Notes under the pieces: generated by a model
Seen by the model: the letters and a program-made list of their open reading frames with translations, nothing else
Database searches by the model: none
Told to the model about the DNA's origin: nothing
Position numbers and translations under genes: made by a program
NCBI GenBank assembly: GCA_038229875.1
Contig: JBBROA010000179.1
Location: 1-5,683 of the forward strand
Direction of reading: 5' to 3'
Length of the DNA stretch: 5,683 bases
DNA from: JALYUA01 sp038229875
GTDB taxonomy: Bacteria > Acidobacteriota > Thermoanaerobaculia > UBA5066 > Gp7-AA6
Shown: one piece after another, positions 1 to 3,658 of the stretch
Layout of the letters: each line of letters starts with the position of its first letter
Numbering within the stretch: the stretch's first letter is position 1

Positions 1-1
1 T

Positions 2-280
2 CCTGACAAACAGGGCAAGCCGCTCCGTGAGTGCCTGCTTAGCTTTCGAAGCCTCAGGGCGATCGGCCAGCGACATCGGCTGATCTTTTCCGTATCGTCC
101 TCCAGCTCTCGGGTCTTCGTGGTGGCCGTCGGGCTCCGCCGTGCCGGAGCGAGAGACGATATCTACGTGCTTGCGGAAAGGTTGATCCGGCTCGGGCTCG
201 CTCCGGCGTCTGTCGGACGAAAGTCAAAAGCCTCTTCTCGGCGCAAGCGGGTCACGAAACCCCGCCGGAAGAAGAAATAG
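2..280 (+). CDS. RelE/ParE-family toxin, 3' part (5' end off window)
   Basis: The frame is open from the left edge to TAG at 278-280 and gives 92 residues with no start in view, so the gene begins upstream of the window. The run PDKQGKPLRECLLSFRSLRA, followed by IGQRHRLIF, then VFVVAVGLRRAG and DDIYVLAERLIRLGL, matches the C-terminal half of RelE/ParE-type toxins: the basic RSLR/GQRHRLIF strands, the hydrophobic VVAVG strand and the closing IY..A..L helix. Toxins of this family are small cytoplasmic proteins, either mRNA interferases or gyrase inhibitors, neutralised by an antitoxin usually encoded just upstream; here that gene would lie outside the window. After the family fold there is an unusual tail of about 25 residues, very rich in Lys and Arg and ending KPRRKKK. 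Family assignment is confident from the motif pattern; which activity it has cannot be decided. Confidence 0.8.
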   Translation, partial: PDKQGKPLRECLLSFRSLRAIGQRHRLIFSVSSSSSRVFVVAVGLRRAGARDDIYVLAERLIRLGLAPASVGRKSKASSRRKRVTKPRRKKK

Positions 281-372
281 CCAGGGCATGCGCCCCGGGG
301 TGAACGGACCACTCCTCACTCAGGTCCACGTCGAGAAGACGTCGAGCTAAGAATGAACCCGAATGAACAGAC
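281..372. other. Intergenic spacer after the toxin gene
   Basis: No gene is supported here. The only local structure is an 8-bp direct repeat ACGTCGAG at 328-335 and 339-346, and short complementary arms GGACC (306-310) and GGTCC (323-327) that are too weak to call a terminator. A 63-codon open frame starts at ATG 353, but its first part does not resemble a protein family. Only its 3' end (from about 467) reads like antitoxin sequence, which is annotated separately. Confidence 0.4.
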
Positions 373-390
373 ATCGAATCAAGACTGGCC
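373..390 (+). repeat. Boundary motif, copy 1
   Basis: ATCGAATCAAGACTG at 373-387 is identical over 15 bases to 3499-3513. It lies immediately before the point where antitoxin-like coding sequence begins (about 388-391), so it sits at the truncation point of that gene. The related copies at 884-902, 3124-3144 (inverted) and 3499-3518 also lie at element edges. I infer that it is the end of an inserted or excised element. Confidence 0.55.
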
Positions 391-544
391 ATCGCGAGTC
401 TGGACGGTGAGCCGGAAGCTGGGGTTGAGGCAGCATGGCTTGCGGAGGTCGATCGGCGAACGCCGAAACGACCAGGGCAGCGTTCAGTTGATCGATTGGG
501 AAGCCGCCAAGAAGCAGCTCGGAGAGTCCCGCAAACCGCGGTGA
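388..544 (+). pseudogene. Decayed antitoxin of a type II toxin-antitoxin module
   Basis: In the frame of 391 the DNA reads IASLDGEPEAGVEAAWLAEVDRR, which fits the middle of the short 'addiction module' antitoxins that pair with RelE/ParE toxins (family pattern LLASLDGEPE..VE.AW..EI.RR). Around 466-470 the similarity moves to the neighbouring frame, which reads DQGSVQLIDWEAAKKQLGE and ends at TGA 542-544, matching the family's C-terminal DSGxVxxIPWEEvrrrL segment. The gene therefore carries a frameshift. It also lacks its N-terminus: an in-frame TGA at 364-366 and the boundary motif at 373-387 lie where the first ~25 codons should be. Its TGA overlaps the GTG of the following toxin remnant (GTGA at 541-544), the usual antitoxin-then-toxin coupling. 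The assignment rests on motif recall by eye. Confidence 0.55.
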
Positions 545-637
545 ACCCAGGCGTCAGGCTTCACCAGGCGGCCCTCGACGAGCTTCGAGGAGCGGCGAGA
601 TGGTATGAGCGGGCACTACCAGGTCTTGGCCAGGACG
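541..637 (+). pseudogene. 5' fragment of a RelE/ParE-family toxin gene
   Basis: A GTG at 541, overlapping the TGA of the antitoxin remnant, starts a frame reading VNPGVRLHQAALDELRGAAR, then WYERALPGLGQD. This is the characteristic ParE/RelE N-terminus: the first strand, then the helix AALDELREAARWYEE, then the PGLG turn. After about codon 32 the similarity stops. The frame runs on for hundreds of bases, but as Arg-rich shadow sequence through the DUF6429-like gene that starts at 605 or 644. Only the N-terminal third of a normal ~95-residue toxin is present and the catalytic C-terminal part is missing, so it should be inactive. It is a separate locus from the toxin at 2-280, whose C-terminal half is preserved. 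Confidence 0.55.
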
Positions 638-898
638 GAATTGTTGAGCTACGACAAAGACAAGGCAGCGGAGATGGCCCTCGCGCTGATGCACCTCGCC
701 TCATGGAAGGAAAAGAACGGTGGCGTAAGAGCCTGGAAGAGTCTCCCCTGGGAGATCACCGATCATCTCTTCGAGAAGGGCTACCTCTCCGACCCGAAGG
801 GAACAGCCAAGTTCGTGTTTCTGACCGACGACGGCGCGCGCCTCGCCGACGACCCGTTCCGGAACACTCGAAATGGAGAAGACATCAAATTAGACTGA
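605..898 (+). CDS. DUF6429-like small protein (copy A)
   Basis: The protein is 97 residues from ATG 605. Similarity to the DUF6429 family begins only at SYDKDKAAEMALALMHL, right after TTG 644, which has AGGA at 632-635 about 8 bases upstream, so 644 may be the true start and the preceding 13 codons belong to the toxin remnant. Landmarks are YDKDK, VRAWKSLPW, the helix ITDHLFEKGYLSDPKGTAK, and VFLTDDGARLA. The layout (small, helical, 'RAWK..W', 'SDP.gKAKSV.LT..G') is that of DUF6429 proteins, whose function is unknown and which I associate with mobile-element neighbourhoods. Compared with copy B at 3292-3514, this copy lacks two bases near 868, so its last ~15 residues (NTRNGEDIKLD) are out of the ancestral frame, which would give EDLFRKHLQ. 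It may be intact enough to be made, or it may be a relic. Confidence 0.6.
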   Translation: MSGHYQVLARTELLSYDKDKAAEMALALMHLASWKEKNGGVRAWKSLPWEITDHLFEKGYLSDPKGTAKFVFLTDDGARLADDPFRNTRNGEDIKLD

Positions 899-901
899 CC
901 C
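680..901 (+). repeat. Direct repeat, copy A (DUF6429 3' region plus boundary motif)
   Basis: This 222-base stretch aligns with 3292-3517 in the same orientation. By eye I count about 19 mismatches over the first ~167 bases (near 89% identity), then small indels of 1, 2 and 1 bases in the tail. The alignment starts at CTCGCGCTGATG in both copies and ends at the shared CTGACCC. The DNA to the left differs completely: DUF6429 5' sequence here, a transposase 5' end at the other copy. The two repeats bracket the minus-strand operon 946-3034. Confidence 0.85.
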
Positions 902-902
902 C
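884..902 (+). repeat. Boundary motif, copy 2
   Basis: ATCAAATTAGACTGACCCC is a diverged copy of the motif seen as ATCGAATCAAGACTGACCCG at 3499-3518. It contains the last codons and the TGA (896-898) of DUF6429 copy A and marks the end of the similarity between the two direct repeats. Confidence 0.5.
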
Positions 903-922
903 CTCAGCCCCCCGTGTCCGTG

Positions 923-948
923 TGGCCGAACAGCGCGCGGTTCGGCTA
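923..948 (-). terminator. Possible hairpin terminator between convergent genes
   Basis: GCCGAAC (925-931) pairs perfectly with GTTCGGC (940-946) around an 8-base loop, and one G-T and one T-A pair extend the stem to nine. The arm includes the stop codon (TAG, complement of 946-948) of the minus-strand 123-aa gene, and the plus-strand gene ends at 898, so the hairpin lies where two convergent transcripts would meet. There is no T-run on either side, so it is not a canonical intrinsic terminator. Confidence 0.35.
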
Positions 949-1317
949 GGCGTTCGAAGGGAAAGAGGGGGGACGGCCGACCGTAAATGTTCTTCCGTCG
1001 CCGAACCCGACTTGCGTTTCGCCGGCGTACGCGATCGGGCGGTACTCCATCTTCTCGCCGACGTGAGCCGCGAGAAGGCTCTGCCCTTCGGCTGTCAGTC
1101 GGATGTACGAGCTCTCGTTCGCGCAGAGTCGAAAGGCTTGAAGTGTTTCGATCATCGGCAAGATCCACTGGTTCTCTTCCGTCATCATGACGCGAGCGGC
1201 GCCGATGTACACCTCGCCGGAAGAGGGAGAGAAAAACACGCCGAAGTCCCGGACGAGCTGCAGCACCTGAAGCGCCGCGGGGTAGAGAGGAAAGGAAGAC
1301 CGCCGCGCGATTTCCAT
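946..1317 (-). CDS. Hypothetical 123-aa protein, second gene of the operon
   Basis: I do not recognise this protein. The case for a real gene is good: the ATG (complement of 1315-1317) is preceded by AAAGGAG seven bases upstream, composition is balanced rather than Arg-rich like the opposing frames, and it lies 49 bases downstream of the 555-aa gene on the same strand. The sequence starts MEIARRSSFPLYPAALQVLQ, then GVFFSPSSGEVYIGAARVMM, a central WILPMIETLQAFRLCANES segment, YIRLTAEGQSLLAAHVGE (a 'LT.eG..LL' pattern seen at the ends of winged-helix-like units), and a Gly/Thr/Pro-rich tail GETQVGFGDGRTFTVGRPPS. No signal peptide or membrane segment is visible, so it is probably cytoplasmic. 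Position suggests that it works with, or is acted on by, the upstream ATP-grasp-like protein; this is inference only. Confidence 0.75.
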   Translation of the reverse strand: MEIARRSSFPLYPAALQVLQLVRDFGVFFSPSSGEVYIGAARVMMTEENQWILPMIETLQAFRLCANESSYIRLTAEGQSLLAAHVGEKMEYRPIAYAGETQVGFGDGRTFTVGRPPSFPSNA

Positions 1318-1324
1318 CTGCCTG

Positions 1325-1331
1325 CTCCTTT
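1325..1331 (-). promoter_or_regulatory. Strong ribosome binding site of the 123-aa gene
   Basis: On the minus strand AAAGGAG ends seven bases before the ATG at 1317. It is the clearest Shine-Dalgarno site in the window, and it supports this frame over the overlapping Arg-rich minus-strand frame that runs 1601-1185. Confidence 0.75.
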
Positions 1332-1366
1332 CGACGCGCTCCCCGACGGCCGGCCGACGTCCGAAC

Positions 1367-3034
1367 TCACGTCCTCGGGTTCGTCGCCTGGGCGTCGTCT
1401 CCGGAACGGGAACCCGTCTGGAAGCCGTACTCTATCGCCCAGGCCAGTCCCCGGGCGATCCCCAGCGCGGCGTTCCGGAGGCTGCGCTCCTCGTCGGGAG
1501 GGATGATCTCGAGCCGGCGGCCGGGGCGGGAGCTCACGAGGTAGGGCTGGGGATCGCGCACGATCCCGAAGGGAAGCTCCAGGGGCACGGGGTTGGCGCA
1601 TACCAGCCGGTGCGCGCAGAGATACTCGACGCCGACGGGGGTCAGGAGGATGTAGGCGCGAGTCCGGCGCAATCGGCGGTCCTTCGTCAACGGAGTCGGT
1701 ATGTAGGGCTGAAAGATGCCCTCCGGGTCTTCGAAGCGCGAGTAGATCCTCGAGACCGGGTCGGCTGGAGCCGTCTTCCGCAAGGTCTCCCCCAGGAGCT
1801 CTCGCGCATGGGAAGCCGAGGATGCCTTGAGGAAGAACACCCCGGCCCCGTTGTCGCGTTCCGTGAACTTGAAAACGACGTTCGGAAAGGGATCGGCGGG
1901 AAGCGTCGCTCCGAGCAGGGGCGCATCGCTCGTCGGCGGCAACTGAAACGACGAGTCTCCCGAGTGTTCCCTGTAAAGGCGGAGGGCTCGTCCCGCCGCC
2001 CTCTTGTTCTGCACCACGTAGTCGACGCTGGTGCGCACGTATCGGTTGCGAACGAGCAGGGTCATCGGGTCGCGAAGCGGCGGGACGCCGATGCTCTTTG
2101 GATGTCCAAAACGCGGTCGGAAGGCGTTCTCGATCACCGCGACCGAGACGCCGCGAGCGCGGCCCTCCTCGTCGTACTGCGACACCATGGCCGGATCGAC
2201 GGAGGTGTAGGCGGGCAGGACGACCAGCCGGCGATATCCCCCGGCCGCCGTGAAGTCGAGCAGGCGTCGAATGAGCGGGTCCGATGTCCCCTCATACATC
2301 GGAGTCCGCCGCGCTAGGTCGCAATCCAGATTGCTCTCGACGAACCAGAATCCGTCCGCATTCTCGATCAGGTCGATGCCAACGACCAGGCCGACCGTGG
2401 TGTGGGAGTCCGCGTCGTGCCAGAACGCCCGGTACTTCACCGGCTGCGGAATGTCTCGGGCGTAGCACGGGACGAACCGGCGGGTGTCGAGACCTTCGGC
2501 GGCGAACAGGTCGCCCAGCTGCGGACGGGAAAGCCATCGGCCCCGCGCCGCGGAGATTCGGCGAGACAAGGCGTGGAGCGCGAAGGCCGAGCCCGATTGA
2601 ACGGCGGAGACGAGGACCTCGAGGAGGTATCGGGTCGGTGTCCACCGTGAGAAGCACGCGAGCACGCGCCGGAGCGCTCTCACCAGAACGGCATGCCCGC
2701 GGCCGAGATCAAACGCGGCGAGCCGCCAGCGGTCGTCTCGTGCGATCGCGGCGACGAGCGCCGCGCGGGCGGCCGGCGGGAGCGACTCGAATTTTCCGAG
2801 GATTTCGGGCTCGGCGAGCGGGGCGGTCCGCGGCTCGGACGACCTGCGCCGGGCGCGGCGAAAAGCTCGGACCGCTTCCGCCGAAAGCCGGCCGTCGGCG
2901 GCGACGTGGAGCGTGGCGTCTCGCAGGGCGAGCTGGGCAATACTTTCTGGAGCGTTGATAATCTTCTCCGAAGCGGGGTAGGGGATTCTAGCAAGGGTGG
3001 GAGCCCGTCCGGCCCGGTTGTTGATCCGCTCCAT
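1367..3034 (-). CDS. Putative ATP-grasp-like protein (555 aa)
   Basis: The longest minus-strand gene. The frame is open further upstream to 3316, but that part is Arg/Pro-rich and crosses a repeat and a transposase relic, so I start at ATG 3034 (MERINNRAGR). No good Shine-Dalgarno is seen there, so the start is uncertain. Residues 1-190 are helical and Arg/Ala-rich. Around 229-239 is FWFVESNLDCD. At 386-404, VVFKFTERDNGAGVFFLKA looks like the ATP-grasp lysine strand plus Gly-rich loop. At 440-448, IFQPYIPTP resembles the adenine-contact hinge, followed by RTRAYILLTPVGVEYLCAHR (457-476), like the strand that ends in metal/phosphate-binding residues. ATP-grasp enzymes join a carboxylate to an amine or thiol through an acyl-phosphate; the substrate here cannot be told. 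No signal peptide is seen. It could also be a distant relative of glutathionylspermidine-synthase-like ligases or a different fold. That it is a gene is much surer than the family. The 123-aa gene follows after 49 bases. Confidence 0.75.
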   Translation of the reverse strand: MERINNRAGRAPTLARIPYPASEKIINAPESIAQLALRDATLHVAADGRLSAEAVRAFRRARRRSSEPRTAPLAEPEILGKFESLPPAARAALVAAIARDDRWRLAAFDLGRGHAVLVRALRRVLACFSRWTPTRYLLEVLVSAVQSGSAFALHALSRRISAARGRWLSRPQLGDLFAAEGLDTRRFVPCYARDIPQPVKYRAFWHDADSHTTVGLVVGIDLIENADGFWFVESNLDCDLARRTPMYEGTSDPLIRRLLDFTAAGGYRRLVVLPAYTSVDPAMVSQYDEEGRARGVSVAVIENAFRPRFGHPKSIGVPPLRDPMTLLVRNRYVRTSVDYVVQNKRAAGRALRLYREHSGDSSFQLPPTSDAPLLGATLPADPFPNVVFKFTERDNGAGVFFLKASSASHARELLGETLRKTAPADPVSRIYSRFEDPEGIFQPYIPTPLTKDRRLRRTRAYILLTPVGVEYLCAHRLVCANPVPLELPFGIVRDPQPYLVSSRPGRRLEIIPPDEERSLRNAALGIARGLAWAIEYGFQTGSRSGDDAQATNPRT

Positions 3035-3075
3035 CCAAGGCGGTGGGGGCGCTCCGCGGGAGGGGAGGGAGGAGG

Positions 3076-3129
3076 CGGGTTCCGGGTCCCGGCTTCCTGG
3101 GGGTTCCGGTTCCTGCGGTTCCTGGGGTT
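3076..3129 (+). repeat. Degenerate short tandem repeat (GGTTCC-type)
   Basis: Variants of GGTTCCG, GGTTCCTG and GGCTTCCTG recur several times in about 50 bases, between the ATP-grasp-like gene and the boundary motif. Read on the minus strand they give the low-complexity PQEPQEPEPP stretch in the frame upstream of 3034, which is one reason not to extend that gene. It may be slippage-prone DNA next to the element end. Confidence 0.45.
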
Positions 3130-3144
3130 CAGTCTTGACTTGAT
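3124..3144 (-). repeat. Boundary motif, copy 3 (inverted, left end of RAYT relic)
   Basis: The minus strand reads ATCAAGTCAAGACTGAACCC across 3144-3125. It shares the 10-base core TCAAGACTGA with 3499-3518 in the opposite orientation, so the two form imperfect inverted ends about 395 bases apart that enclose the RAYT start and DUF6429 copy B. The core AGTCTTGACT (3131-3140) is itself a small palindrome. As I recall, RAYT genes are often flanked by such short inverted sequences. Confidence 0.5.
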
Positions 3145-3227
3145 GCCTCCCGGTTCTCCGCGGCCCGCCTCGCGACAATTCAGGAGAGATGTTCCACGAT
3201 CGTCCCCGCGCGCGGCTAGCCCGCCTG

Positions 3228-3290
3228 ATGGCGCAACCCCTCCGCCTGGACGTTCCCGGAGCCGTGTACCACGTCACGGCGCGCGGGAAC
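3228..3290 (+). pseudogene. 5' fragment of a REP-associated tyrosine transposase (RAYT)
   Basis: ATG 3228 starts MAQPLRLDVPGAVYHVTARGN, the signature N-terminus of IS200-like RAYT transposases (family form MARPLRIEFPGAxYHVTxRGN). Similarity ends after about 21 codons, and the next bases belong to DUF6429 copy B in another frame. The catalytic parts of the family, the HUH histidine motif and the active tyrosine, would lie further on and are absent, so it cannot be active. A GGAG at 3183-3186 precedes a frame-compatible ATG at 3189 too closely to be convincing, and the family start fits 3228. RAYTs are single-copy housekeeping-type transposases linked to REP palindromes; here only the start of the gene is left. 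Confidence 0.7.
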
Positions 3291-3291
3291 G

Positions 3292-3514
3292 CTCGCGCTG
3301 ATGTCCCTGAGCTCATGGAAGTAAAAGACCGGTCGCGTAAGAGCTTGGAAGAGCCTCTCCTGGGAGATCACCGATCATCTCTTCGAGAAAGGCTACATCT
3401 CCGACCCGAAGGGAACGGCCAGGTCCGTGTGGCTGACCGACGACGGCGCCCGCCTCGCCCGAGGACCTGTTCCGGAAGCATCTCCAAATGGAGAAGGGAT
3501 CGAATCAAGACTGA
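3292..3514 (+). pseudogene. Broken DUF6429-like gene (copy B)
   Basis: In the frame of 3298 this reads LMSLSSWK, stop, KTGRVRAWKSLSWEITDHLF, EKGYISDPKGTARSVWLTDDGARLA, clearly the same protein as copy A at 605-898. It is disabled three ways. The first ~27 codons are missing, replaced by a RAYT start. A TAA at 3322-3324 stands where copy A has GAA. An extra C in the run 3458-3460 shifts the frame, after which the ancestral tail EDLFRKHLQMEKGSNQD and TGA (3512-3514) can be read. Without these lesions the tail fits the family better than that of copy A. DUF6429 proteins have no known function. Confidence 0.75.
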
Positions 3515-3517
3515 CCC
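3292..3517 (+). repeat. Direct repeat, copy B
   Basis: Partner of 680-901 in the same orientation, about 2.6 kb away. It begins at CTCGCGCTGATG directly at the end of the RAYT fragment and ends at CTGACCC within the boundary motif. It is four bases longer than copy A because of three small indels. Confidence 0.85.
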
Positions 3518-3518
3518 G
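3499..3518 (+). repeat. Boundary motif, copy 4 (right end of relic)
   Basis: ATCGAATCAAGACTGACCCG closes DUF6429 copy B. Its first 15 bases equal 373-387, and its core is inverted relative to 3124-3144. DNA similar to copy A stops here, as expected at an element edge. Confidence 0.55.
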
Positions 3519-3533
3519 ATTAGTTCTCCCTGA

Positions 3534-3614
3534 CGCGCGCGGGGATATCGTGGCGCGAAGGCGGAGGGGCTGCCAATCGAGCGGCTCAAAGCGCTACTGG
3601 CAGCGGGAAGGTAA
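3534..3614 (+). other. Possible 3' end of an interrupted gene
   Basis: Right after the boundary motif, one frame reads RGAKAEGLPIERLKALLAAG and stops at TAA 3612-3614. The balanced, amphipathic helical composition looks more like a genuine protein C-terminus than the Arg-rich alternative frames. A TGA at 3531-3533 closes it upstream and there is no start. It could be the downstream remnant of a gene split by the element, or chance. I do not recognise it. Confidence 0.2.
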
Positions 3615-3644
3615 GAACCCGAATCCTCGAGCGATATCATTTCC

Positions 3645-3650
3645 GTGGGG
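3645..3650 (+). promoter_or_regulatory. Likely ribosome binding site of the hydrolase gene
   Basis: The G-rich run ending at 3650 (GTGGGG) lies 8 bases before ATG 3659 and is the best available Shine-Dalgarno-like site. It favours ATG 3659 over the GTG at 3650, which has no such site and would put MIR in front of the signal peptide. No convincing -35/-10 pair is seen; TATCAT at 3635-3640 is a weak -10 candidate. Confidence 0.4.
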
Positions 3651-3658
3651 TGATCCGC

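Noticed and set aside
1341..1360. GGCCGGCC palindrome between the two operon genes as a regulatory site
   Set aside because: Short GC palindromes are expected by chance in DNA this GC-rich, there is no loop, and nothing ties it to a regulator.
496..1506. Plus-strand 336-codon frame
   Set aside because: Only codons from 541 to about 637 resemble a protein (the toxin N-terminus). The rest is shadow of DUF6429 and of the minus-strand genes.
1185..1601. Minus-strand 138-codon frame overlapping both operon genes
   Set aside because: It overlaps the 123-aa gene, which has a strong ribosome site, and its composition (runs of R, P, S) is typical of a shadow frame.
1610..2958. Long plus-strand open frames (1610-2317 and 2284-2958)
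   Set aside because: They lie opposite the 555-aa gene, are extremely Arg/Gly-rich and show no family motif; they are antisense shadows in GC-rich DNA.
3035..3316. N-terminal extension of the ATP-grasp-like frame by 94 codons
   Set aside because: The extension is Arg/Pro-rich, crosses the GGTTCC-type repeat and a boundary motif, and is antisense to the recognisable RAYT start, so it is most likely non-coding.
3189..3533. A full fusion protein starting at ATG 3189
   Set aside because: Only codons 14-34 match RAYT. The rest is an out-of-frame reading of DUF6429 copy B and has no family character.
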